This document shows positions 1-5,521 of a stretch of DNA of 6,532 nt, piece by piece; the first letter of the stretch is position 1, and every line of letters begins with the position of its first letter. Both the position numbers and the translations under genes were made by a program. The stretch lies in contig JASMAE010000388.1 in the NCBI GenBank assembly GCA_030754475.1, forward strand, positions 1-6,532. The letters run 5' to 3'. Origin of the DNA: Rhodospirillales bacterium. Lineage in GTDB: Bacteria > Pseudomonadota > Alphaproteobacteria > Rhodospirillales > JASLLV01. The notes beneath the pieces were generated by a model. It was not told where the DNA came from. It did not search any database and saw only the letters and a program-made list of their open reading frames with translations.

Positions 1-213
1 GTTTCCCATCTGACCGGGCGGCAGCCCGACCTCGCCGGCCGATGCCTCGAGCCGGGCGTGGGGGCAGGTGGCGAACAAGCGGTCCCAGTTCGGCGTTTGG
101 GCGAGCGCGATGGCGTTTTGATCGCGTTCTTCGCGGTCTCCCCATCCGTCGAGGACGCAGAGAACCAACGGTCGAGGGGGGGCGTCGGTGGCCGTCGTCG
201 CGGTGTCGCTCAT
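1..213 (-). CDS. gpmI: 2,3-bisphosphoglycerate-independent phosphoglycerate mutase, N-terminal 71 residues (partial)
   Basis: The cofactor-independent mutase interconverts 3- and 2-phosphoglycerate in cytoplasmic glycolysis and gluconeogenesis, using two metal ions and a phosphoserine intermediate. Translating the minus strand from the ATG at 213 gives an open frame to the window edge. It begins MSDTATTATDAPPRPLVLCV, then LDGWGDREE at residues 21-29, in which the Asp is the family's first metal ligand. Residues 34-45 (AIALAQTPNWDR) and the last segment GLPPGQMGN (63-71) match the conserved stretch that in the family continues into SEVGH. The catalytic Ser would therefore be the next codon, just outside the window. 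About 440 residues are missing because of the window edge, not because of damage. It follows rlmH after 72 bases, as is common in alphaproteobacteria. No strong ribosome site is visible. Family identity is secure; the start is probable. Confidence 0.93.
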   Translation of the reverse strand, partial: MSDTATTATDAPPRPLVLCVLDGWGDREERDQNAIALAQTPNWDRLFATCPHARLEASAGEVGLPPGQMGN

Positions 214-220
214 GGCCCCG

Positions 221-226
221 ACTATA
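221..226 (-). promoter_or_regulatory. Possible -10 box directly upstream of gpmI
   Basis: On the minus strand the gpmI ATG is preceded by TATAGT and then seven bases. TATAGT is identical to the -10 box of the much better rplU promoter in this window. If used, transcription would begin at or next to the ATG and give a leaderless mRNA. No convincing -35 hexamer lies 16-18 bases upstream (TATTCG at 17), so this is only a candidate; gpmI may simply be read through from rlmH. Confidence 0.22.
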
Positions 227-252
227 GGCGATAAGGCGCGCGGCGAATATGA

Positions 253-295
253 GGCCGGTGCCATTTCACGCAAGCGAATAACGCGCTAGGCGCGA
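253..295. repeat. Solo half-copy of the palindromic intergenic element
   Basis: These 43 bases match 861-903 in the same orientation at 37 of 43 positions by hand alignment, without gaps. The shared core includes CACGCAAG, GAATAACG and CTAGG. Only one arm is present: no inverted partner is seen between 214 and 252. Similarity stops to the left of 253. The CTAGG at 286-290 forms the outer end of the arm, and on the minus strand it contains the TAG stop codon of rlmH. The arm therefore sits across the rlmH 3' end and fills half of the rlmH-gpmI gap. Confidence 0.75.
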
Positions 296-765
296 TGATA
301 GGGATGGCCGGAAAGGATGCTTTGGGCGCGATAGATCTGCTCGGCGATCAGGCCGCGTACGAGGAGATGCGGCCAGGTCATCGGACCGAGGGAGAGGACG
401 AGGTCGGCGCGCAGCGTGACTGCCGCGTCCAACCCCGCGGGTCCGCCGATCACAAAGGCGACGTCGCGAGCGCCCTGGTCCTGCCAGCGTTCGAGCTGGC
501 GGGCAAGCGCCTCGCTCGAGAGCGTTCGTCCGCCTTCGTCCAGGGCGACGACGCGGGCGCTTTCGGGGACCGCGCCGAGCAGCGACTTCCCTTCGCGAAC
601 CCGGGCCTCGCCCGCCCCGAGCGCGCTTTCATGCGCGATTTCCCTAAGCACCGGGGGCGGCGTGATGCGCTGCGCGTATGACGCGAACAACGCGCTCTCC
701 GGGCCATCGCGCCGGCGACCGCGGCGCGTGCGCCCGACCGCGAGAACGTGAACGCGCAAGGTCAT
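286..765 (-). CDS. rlmH: 23S rRNA (pseudouridine-1915-N3)-methyltransferase RlmH
   Basis: RlmH (SPOUT class, YbeA family) methylates pseudouridine 1915 in helix 69 of 23S rRNA, acting on assembled 70S ribosomes with S-adenosylmethionine. The 159 residues are close to the usual ~155. Family marks are LDEGG at 75-79, the SAM-binding glycine loop FVIGGPAGL at 104-112, SLGPMTWPHLL at 125-135, and the C-terminal block AEQIYRAQSILSGHPYHR at 141-158, whose YHR residues are characteristic of the trefoil-knot active site. The ATG at 765 fits the family N-terminus (MTLRVHVLAVGR). Its only ribosome-site candidate is AGGG three bases upstream, which is rather close. The TAG stop lies inside a solo repeat arm, and a palindromic element ends three bases before the ATG, so both gene ends touch copies of the same repeat. 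It is separated from rsfS by 155 bases and may have its own mRNA. Confidence 0.96.
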   Translation of the reverse strand: MTLRVHVLAVGRTRRGRRRDGPESALFASYAQRITPPPVLREIAHESALGAGEARVREGKSLLGAVPESARVVALDEGGRTLSSEALARQLERWQDQGARDVAFVIGGPAGLDAAVTLRADLVLSLGPMTWPHLLVRGLIAEQIYRAQSILSGHPYHRA

Positions 766-768
766 GGC

Positions 769-898
769 CCTAGAGCATTATCCGCTTGGTCGGCACCAGC
801 CCGCACTCCCGTCGGGCCGCCCGAAGCGTACCATTTCGTGGGCGGCCGGAAGGCGGTGCGGGCCGGTGCGATTCCACGCAAGTGAATAACGATCTAGG
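769..898. repeat. ~130 bp palindromic intergenic element, MITE-like
   Basis: This element fills most of the 155-base gap between rsfS and rlmH. The left arm (769-822, plus strand) and the right arm (898-840, minus strand) read alike. Both begin CCTAGA, then comes TTAT with CTTG seven bases later, then CACC(A/G)GCCCGCAC (12 of 13 identical), and they finish with a perfect 8-base pair, GGCCGCCC at 815-822 against GGGCGGCC at 840-847. The right arm has five extra bases (CGTGGAATCG against GTCGG). The centre at 823-839 is a short loop. No reading frame is evident inside, so it is non-autonomous. As RNA it would fold into one long hairpin in the rsfS-rlmH transcript. It resembles in kind the short palindromic intergenic elements known from Rhizobiales (RIME-type), but I cannot assign a family. 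Confidence 0.7.
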
Positions 899-900
899 TG

Positions 901-919
901 CGAAACGCGCGACGTTTCG
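901..919. other. Small perfect inverted repeat after the rsfS stop
   Basis: CGAAACG at 901-907 and CGTTTCG at 913-919 are exact reverse complements separated by five bases. On the minus strand the hairpin begins one base after the rsfS TGA and is followed by the large palindromic element. There is no T-run, so it is not a standard intrinsic terminator. It could be an RNA 3'-end stabiliser or the border of the neighbouring element. Confidence 0.5.
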
Positions 920-920
920 T

Positions 921-1268
921 TCAGGCGATCATGTCGGCGCCGGCGGTCGCATCGGCGCGTTCGCCGCGCGGCAGCGGACCCCAAAGCTTTTCCAGGTTGT
1001 AAAACGCCCGGACCTCGGGACGGAACAAATGGACGATGACGTCGCCGAGATCCAGCAGCACCCAGTCGCACAACGACAGCCCTTCCACGGCGACGCTGTG
1101 GAATCCCCTGCCTTTCATTCTTTCGACAAGGTGCTCGGCCATCACGCGGATGTGACGCTGGGAGGTGCCGCTGGCGACGACCATGAAGTCCGCGATGGTG
1201 GTCTTGCCGGTGAGCTCGATGACGACCGCCTCTTCGGCCTTGTCGTCATCGAGCGATTGCCCGACCAT
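921..1268 (-). CDS. rsfS: Ribosomal silencing factor RsfS (Iojap/YbeB family)
   Basis: RsfS binds L14 (uL14) on the 50S subunit and blocks joining to 30S, lowering translation on starvation. From the ATG at 1268 the product has 115 residues. It contains SLDDDKAEEAVVIEL (5-19), ADFMVVASGTSQRHI (26-40), the hallmark DWVLLDLGDVIVHLF (68-82) and FYNLEKLWG (89-97). The C-terminal 18 residues are a variable tail. The start is doubtful. The frame is open upstream to a stop at 1350-1352, and the residues before this Met, RELLG, continue the first helix seen in the family (E. coli begins MQGKALQDFVIDKIDD). The ATG at 1268 has no good ribosome site. An ATA at 1316, overlapping the nadD stop, has a nearly ideal one and would give 131 residues. 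I list the conventional start; 1316 is my preferred biological start. Confidence 0.95.
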   Translation of the reverse strand: MVGQSLDDDKAEEAVVIELTGKTTIADFMVVASGTSQRHIRVMAEHLVERMKGRGFHSVAVEGLSLCDWVLLDLGDVIVHLFRPEVRAFYNLEKLWGPLPRGERADATAGADMIA

Positions 1269-1312
1269 GCCGAGCAGCTCGCGCCCGGCCGGCGGTGTCT
1301 TGCGGCGGTGTC

Positions 1313-1963
1313 CTATGGTTCGCTCCTCCCTATGGTCTCCGTCGCTGCATCATCGGCCCCAATGATTCTCCGCCTCGCCCTTCGGTGGCCAGCCCGAATT
1401 CGCGTCGCCGACACCGGGCTCATGGGTCCTCGGACGAAAACCCAGGCCGGCGGCGGTCTGTTGGCCAGCGTTCCGGCCAACACCTGGGGCGTGCGAGCGG
1501 TTCGAAAACGCCGCGCCGCCCGGCCGGAAAGCGCGCGGAAAGCATATGTCGGGCGCGCGAAAACCGCAATGGCGACCGTTCGGAAGAGCGTCCGCCACGA
1601 CTTCCAGTGGGGAATCTGAACCAAGTTGTCGGCGCCCATGATCCAGACGAAGGCGCAGTCCGGATGATGCGCCTTCAACGCCCGCACCGAATCGACGGTG
1701 AAACGCGTGCCGAGCCGCTGTTCGGCGTCGGAGACCCTAATTCGTGGATCGTGGGCGAGTCTTCGCGCCGTCGCCACGCGATCCGCGAACGGCGCCATGC
1801 CGGCGGCGGGTTTTAGCGGATTGTGAGGCGAGACCAGCCACCAGATCTCATCCAGCCGCAACCGCTCGAGCGCCTGGGCGCTGATGTGAAGGTGACCGGC
1901 GTGGGCCGGATTGAACGAGCCGCCCAACAGGCCGACGCGTCGGCGCCTTTTCACGGGCGGCAC
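1313..1963 (-). CDS. nadD: Nicotinate-nucleotide adenylyltransferase NadD
   Basis: NadD joins nicotinate mononucleotide and ATP to give deamido-NAD, the shared step of de novo and salvage NAD synthesis in the cytoplasm. The 216 residues carry the nucleotidyltransferase signature VGLLGGSFNPAHAGH at 10-24, in which His21 and His24 form the ATP-binding HxGH motif. They also carry WWLVSPHNPLKP, MGADNLVQIPHWKSW, and the late SATRIRAG motif, the counterpart of ISSTxIR. The last ~25 residues (GHRRARRRIIGADD onward) are basic and unlike the usual C-terminus, though short or variable ends are common in this family. The start is GTG at 1963, inside proA and overlapping it by 13 bases, with only a weak CGGG upstream, so it is probably translated by coupling to proA. 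A second GTG at 1954 is possible. The TAG stop overlaps the likely ATA start of rsfS. Confidence 0.95.
   Translation of the reverse strand: MPPVKRRRRVGLLGGSFNPAHAGHLHISAQALERLRLDEIWWLVSPHNPLKPAAGMAPFADRVATARRLAHDPRIRVSDAEQRLGTRFTVDSVRALKAHHPDCAFVWIMGADNLVQIPHWKSWRTLFRTVAIAVFARPTYAFRALSGRAARRFRTARTPQVLAGTLANRPPPAWVFVRGPMSPVSATRIRAGHRRARRRIIGADDAATETIGRSEP
1314..1331 (-). promoter_or_regulatory. Strong Shine-Dalgarno aimed at an ATA codon (probable rsfS start)
   Basis: On the minus strand AGGGAGGAG (1331-1323) lies inside the last nadD codons, is followed by CGAACC, and then by ATA at 1316-1314, in frame with rsfS. The core GGAGG is eight bases from the ATA, an optimal spacing. It is more than 50 bases from the first in-frame ATG (1268). 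No ATG, GTG or TTG lies in frame between them; the only near-cognate codon is a CTG at 1277. The ATA shares three bases with the nadD stop TAG (ATAG), the same geometry as the common ATGA coupling overlap. Confidence 0.6.
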
Positions 1964-3246
1964 TGACCCGTGCCGCGAACCACGTACTTGAATGTCGTCA
2001 GCTGTTCGACGCCCACGGGTCCGCGGGCGTGCAGCTTTCCGGTGGAGATTCCGATCTCGGCGCCCATCCCGAATTCGCCGCCGTCGGCGAATTGGGTGGA
2101 GGCATTGACCATCACGATGGCGCTTTGCACCTCGTCCGTGAACCGCTTAGCGGCTTCCGCGTCCTCGGTGATGATGGCTTCGGTGTGTTGGGAGTTGTGC
2201 GCGTCGATGTGCGCGAGCGCGCCGTCGAGCCCGTCGACGACGCGGACCGCGATGATGGCGTCCAGGTACTCCGTGTCCCAATCCGCGTCGCTCGCCGCCA
2301 CTACGCGGGAATCGGCGCCTCGAACGACGTCGTCGCCGCGCACCTCGCAACCGGCCGCGATCAGATCGTCGATAAGGATCGGCAACAGCGTTTCGTTCAG
2401 GCGCCGGTCCACCAGCAGGGTCTCGGTGGCGCCGCAGATCTCGGGTCGGCGCAACTTGGCGTTGACCGTCACACGACGCGCGGTCTCGGGGTCGGCCGCG
2501 CCGTCCACGTAGGTGTGGCAGACCCCTTCCAGGTGCAAGAACAGCGGAACCTTGCTTTCGGCCATGACGCGCTCGACCAGACCCCGGCCGCCGCGGGGAA
2601 CGATGACGTCGATGGCGTCCGGCATGGCGAGCATGGCCGCCACCGCAGCCCTGTCGCGGGTGGGGACGAGCTGGATGGCGGCGCGCGGCAACGAGGCGGC
2701 CGCGAGCCCTTCGCCGAGCGCCTCGGCTATGACGCGCGAAGACCGAAAGCTCTCGGACCCGCCGCGCAGGATGGCCGCGTTGCCGGCCTTCAGACACAGC
2801 GCGCCCGCGTCCGCAGTCACGTTGGGCCGTGATTCGTAGATGATCCCGATGACGCCAAGCGGAACCCGCACCCGCGAGATGCGAAGGCCATTGGGGCGTT
2901 CCCACGCGTCCATCACCACGCCCACGGGATCGGGTAGCTGGGCGATCTCTTCGAGCCCGCGAGCCATGGCCTCGACGCGATCCTCGTCGAGCCGGAGCCG
3001 GTTCAAAAGCGGCTTCGTGAGCCCCCCGCGCTCGCCCTCGGCCATGTCGTCCGCGTTGGCGGCCAGGATCGCGCCCGCGCACGCACGCACCGCGCCCGCG
3101 GCTTCCTCGAGGCCCGCGTTCTTGGCTGCCGACGACGCCGTTGCCAACACCTTCGCGGCCTTCTTGGCCTCGTCGCCGATGCGGCGCATCACGTCTGCCA
3201 CGGGCTCGTGGGCGCCGGCGCGGGCGGCTGTCTCGACATCGTTCAT
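1951..3246 (-). CDS. proA: Gamma-glutamyl phosphate reductase ProA
   Basis: ProA reduces gamma-glutamyl phosphate with NADPH to glutamate-5-semialdehyde, the second step of proline synthesis. It belongs to the aldehyde dehydrogenase superfamily. The 431 residues exceed E. coli's 417, mainly through an N-terminal extension of about 19 residues before MRRIGDEAKKAAKVLA (20-35). Landmarks are RVPLGVIGIIYESRPNV (127-143), LKAGNAAILRGGSE (152-165), the catalytic Cys243 in LEGVCHTYVD (239-248), NAKLRRPEICGATETLLVD (262-280), and the C-terminal GVEQLTTFKYVVRGTGQ. The ATG at 3246 is 25 bases after the proB stop and lacks a strong Shine-Dalgarno. Met20 is an alternative start, but alphaproteobacterial ProA proteins commonly have such an extension. 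With proB immediately upstream, the pair forms the proline pathway module; the two enzymes often work as a complex to protect the labile phosphate. Confidence 0.97.
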   Translation of the reverse strand: MNDVETAARAGAHEPVADVMRRIGDEAKKAAKVLATASSAAKNAGLEEAAGAVRACAGAILAANADDMAEGERGGLTKPLLNRLRLDEDRVEAMARGLEEIAQLPDPVGVVMDAWERPNGLRISRVRVPLGVIGIIYESRPNVTADAGALCLKAGNAAILRGGSESFRSSRVIAEALGEGLAAASLPRAAIQLVPTRDRAAVAAMLAMPDAIDVIVPRGGRGLVERVMAESKVPLFLHLEGVCHTYVDGAADPETARRVTVNAKLRRPEICGATETLLVDRRLNETLLPILIDDLIAAGCEVRGDDVVRGADSRVVAASDADWDTEYLDAIIAVRVVDGLDGALAHIDAHNSQHTEAIITEDAEAAKRFTDEVQSAIVMVNASTQFADGGEFGMGAEIGISTGKLHARGPVGVEQLTTFKYVVRGTGQCRP

Positions 3247-3271
3247 GGATGGCGGCTCTGAATCGCTGGCA

Positions 3272-4399
3272 TCAATGCAGCACCAAGTCGTCGCGGTGAA
3301 TCATTTCGTCGCGTCCACGATATCCCAGCAGGTCTTCGATTTCACCGGTTTTGTGCCCCATGACCCGGCGCGCGTCGGGCGCGGAGAAGGCCGATATCCC
3401 GCGCCCGACCTCGTGGCCGTCCGCGTCCTTGATCGCGACCGCGTCGCCGCGCTCGAACCGGCCCTCGATGGCGAGCACGCCGGCCGGCAACAGGCTTTTG
3501 CCCGTCTTGAGGGCCCGCGCCGCGCCGGCATCGACCACGAGCGCGCCGCGCGGCTGAAGCGCGCTCGCGATCCAGCGCTTGCGCGCGGTCTGCGGCGTCG
3601 CCGAGGGGATGAACCAGCTCGAGCGCCCACCCGAGAGCAAACGCCGAAGGGGCCGCGCTTTGGTGCCGTCGGCGATTACCATGCGGCAGCCGGCGGCGAG
3701 ACATCCCTTCGCGGCCATCAGCTTGGTCACCATGCCGCCCGAGCCGATACCCGGCCGCGCCCGCCCGGCCATGGCTTCGATCTCCGGCGTGATGGTGCGC
3801 ACGATGGGGATCAGCTCGGCCGACACGTCCTCGTGCGGATCGGCCGTGTAAAGGCCGTCGATGTCGGAAAGCAGGACCAAAACGTCGGCACTCACCATCG
3901 CCGCGACCCGCGACGCAAGGCGATCGTTATCGCCGAAGCGGATCTCGTCGGTCGCGATCGTGTCGTTTTCGTTGATTAGCGGCACGGCGCGGACCCGCAG
4001 CAACGCCTCGAGTGTGTTGCGCGCGTTGAGGTAGCGCCGGCGGTCCTCGCTGTCGTCGAGGGTGAGAAGGACCTGCGCCACCTTGAGGCCGTGCGGCGCC
4101 ATGGTTTCCTGGTAGGCGTGCGCGAGGCGGATCATGCCGGTCGCGGCGGCGGCCTGCTTTTCCTCAAGCCTGAGCTCGCCGTCGCCGAACCCGAGATCGC
4201 GCCGTCCAAGCGCGATGGCACCGGACGAGACCACGATGACCTCGGCGCCGCTTGCGACGAGTGCGGCGATGTCCTTGGCCAGACCGGTAAGCCATCGGCG
4301 GCGAAGCGTGCCCCGATCGACGTCGGTGAGAAGGCTTGAGCCGATCTTGACGACGACGCGGCGCGCGCCGGCGAGGCCGGCCTCCGGAGTTGCCGTCAC
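3272..4399 (-). CDS. proB: Glutamate 5-kinase ProB with C-terminal PUA domain
   Basis: ProB phosphorylates glutamate with ATP to gamma-glutamyl phosphate, the committed and proline-inhibited step of proline synthesis. The 375-residue protein has an amino acid kinase domain (about 14-265) and a PUA domain (about 285-373), the full-length E. coli-like form. Visible motifs are VVVKIGSSLL with Lys18, VVSSGAIALG (56-65), the substrate segment LINENDTIATDEIRFGDNDR (141-160), LLSDIDGLYTADP (176-188) and GSGGMVTK (219-226). The PUA domain opens with GALVVDAGAARAL. The start is GTG at 4399: it overlaps the obgE stop as GTGA and has GGAGG (4414-4410) ten bases upstream. The frame remains open far upstream, but that part is a shadow of obgE. 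Four-base overlap with obgE and a 24-base gap to proA indicate co-translation. Confidence 0.97.
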   Translation of the reverse strand: MTATPEAGLAGARRVVVKIGSSLLTDVDRGTLRRRWLTGLAKDIAALVASGAEVIVVSSGAIALGRRDLGFGDGELRLEEKQAAAATGMIRLAHAYQETMAPHGLKVAQVLLTLDDSEDRRRYLNARNTLEALLRVRAVPLINENDTIATDEIRFGDNDRLASRVAAMVSADVLVLLSDIDGLYTADPHEDVSAELIPIVRTITPEIEAMAGRARPGIGSGGMVTKLMAAKGCLAAGCRMVIADGTKARPLRRLLSGGRSSWFIPSATPQTARKRWIASALQPRGALVVDAGAARALKTGKSLLPAGVLAIEGRFERGDAVAIKDADGHEVGRGISAFSAPDARRVMGHKTGEIEDLLGYRGRDEMIHRDDLVLH

Positions 4400-5421
4400 G
4401 GCAGCGCCCCCTCCGCCGCGGGCGCGGGCTGCGGGCATCGCTCCAGCGCCGAACGAACGGTGCGCACCAGTTCGTCCATGCCAAGGCCGGTGAGGCCGGA
4501 CAGGCCGAGCACGCGGGCGCGGGCGGCTCCGCCGAGCGCCGCTTTTCCTTCCGCGATGTCGGCGTCCGAAAGCGCGTCGCACTTGTTGAGGACGACGATC
4601 TCGGGCTTGTCCGCGAGCCCTGCGCCATAGGCTTCGAGCTCGCGCCGGACGGTGGCGTAGGATTGGGCGACGTCGCCCATGGTGGCATCGACCAAGTGGA
4701 TGAGCACCCGGCAGCGCTCGACGTGGCCGAGGAACTTGGTACCGAGCCCGGCGCCCGCGTGCGCGTCCTCGATGAGGCCGGGAAGATCGGCGAACACGAT
4801 CGGTGCGTGGTCTTCGAAAGCGACGCCGAGATGCGGGTGCAGAGTCGTGAACGGATAGGGAGCGGCCTTCGGCGAGGCCCGCGAGACGGCGCCGAGGAGG
4901 GTCGATTTGCCCGCGTTCGGCAGTCCGACCAGACCCGCATCGGCGATGAGCTTGAGGCGAAGCCACACCCACCGCTCCTCGCCCGGCCGGCCCGGTTCGG
5001 CGCGGCGAGGCCCGCGGTTGGTCGAGCTGGCGAAGTGCGCGTTGCCGAAACCGCGGTCGCCGCCCGCCGCCACCACCCGGCGATCGCCCGGCCGAACCAT
5101 ATCGGCGATGGTGCGCGTGCGGTCTTCGTCGAGGATCTCGGTTCCCGGCGGGACCGAAACGACGAGGTCGAGTCCGCCGGCGCCGGTGCGGTTGCGGCCG
5201 CTGCCGCGGCGCCCGGAAGCGGCCTTGAAATGCTGGTGGTAGCGGAAGTCGATCAAGGTGTTCAGGTTGGCGACGCACTCCACGACCACGTCGCCGCCCT
5301 TGCCGCCGTCGCCGCCGTCGGGGCCGCCGCGGGGCACGGATTTCTCGCGCCGGAACGAAACGCAGCCCGATCCGCCGTCGCCGGCCCTGACGAAGATCTT
5401 CGCCTCATCGAGGAATTTCAT
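4396..5421 (-). CDS. obgE: Obg family GTPase (ObgE/CgtA), 50S subunit assembly
   Basis: Obg is an essential GTPase that binds the 50S subunit late in assembly and is linked to the (p)ppGpp response. The 341 residues show the glycine-rich Obg fold at 1-158 (MKFLDEAKIFVRAGDGGSG, then VPRGGPDGGDGGKGGDV at 29-45) and a G domain. The latter has G1 GLPNAGKS (166-173), switch I YPFTTLHPHLG (189-199), G3 DLPGL (212-216), G4 NKCD (279-282) and G5 SGLTG (308-312). The acidic C-terminal domain of E. coli ObgE is lacking; the protein ends soon after the G domain with a proline/alanine tail, as in many alphaproteobacteria. The ATG at 5421 matches the universal MKF start, with a modest GGTGAAG upstream. 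An intrinsic terminator lies 40 bases upstream, so expression needs read-through or a promoter I do not see. Confidence 0.97.
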   Translation of the reverse strand: MKFLDEAKIFVRAGDGGSGCVSFRREKSVPRGGPDGGDGGKGGDVVVECVANLNTLIDFRYHQHFKAASGRRGSGRNRTGAGGLDLVVSVPPGTEILDEDRTRTIADMVRPGDRRVVAAGGDRGFGNAHFASSTNRGPRRAEPGRPGEERWVWLRLKLIADAGLVGLPNAGKSTLLGAVSRASPKAAPYPFTTLHPHLGVAFEDHAPIVFADLPGLIEDAHAGAGLGTKFLGHVERCRVLIHLVDATMGDVAQSYATVRRELEAYGAGLADKPEIVVLNKCDALSDADIAEGKAALGGAARARVLGLSGLTGLGMDELVRTVRSALERCPQPAPAAEGALP

Positions 5422-5460
5422 CGCTTCACCGCTGTGCCGCGCGCCCGACGGGATCGCGGC

Positions 5461-5488
5461 AAAAAGGGGAACGGCGGGCCATTCCCCT
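5461..5488 (-). terminator. Intrinsic terminator between rpmA and obgE
   Basis: On the minus strand AGGGGAATGG pairs with CCGTTCCCCT around a CCCG tetraloop, giving ten base pairs with one U·G wobble, and is followed directly by a TTTTT run (positions 5465-5461). It begins 34 bases after the rpmA TAA. A smaller GC hairpin (GCCCC/GGGGC, 5506-5518) lies between. The rest of the 100-base gap shows no clear promoter. The hairpin would end most rplU-rpmA transcripts and set a lower level for obgE and the genes after it. Confidence 0.82.
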
Positions 5489-5521
5489 CGCGGTCGGCGC
5501 GGAAGGCCCCGAGGGGGCGGC

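Noticed and set aside
769..898. Reading the palindrome as the terminator of rsfS.
   Set aside because: The hairpin is far longer than a terminator and no T-run follows on either strand; the matching solo arm at 253-295 fits a repeat element better.
778..1071. A 97-codon minus-strand frame across the rsfS-rlmH gap.
   Set aside because: It consists of the palindromic element plus an out-of-frame part of rsfS and has no recognisable protein features.
4400..5278. The proB frame stays open far upstream, which could suggest a 668-residue fusion protein.
   Set aside because: The upstream part is an arginine/proline-rich shadow of obgE in another frame. ProB homology begins just after the GTG at 4399, which has a good ribosome site and overlaps the obgE stop.
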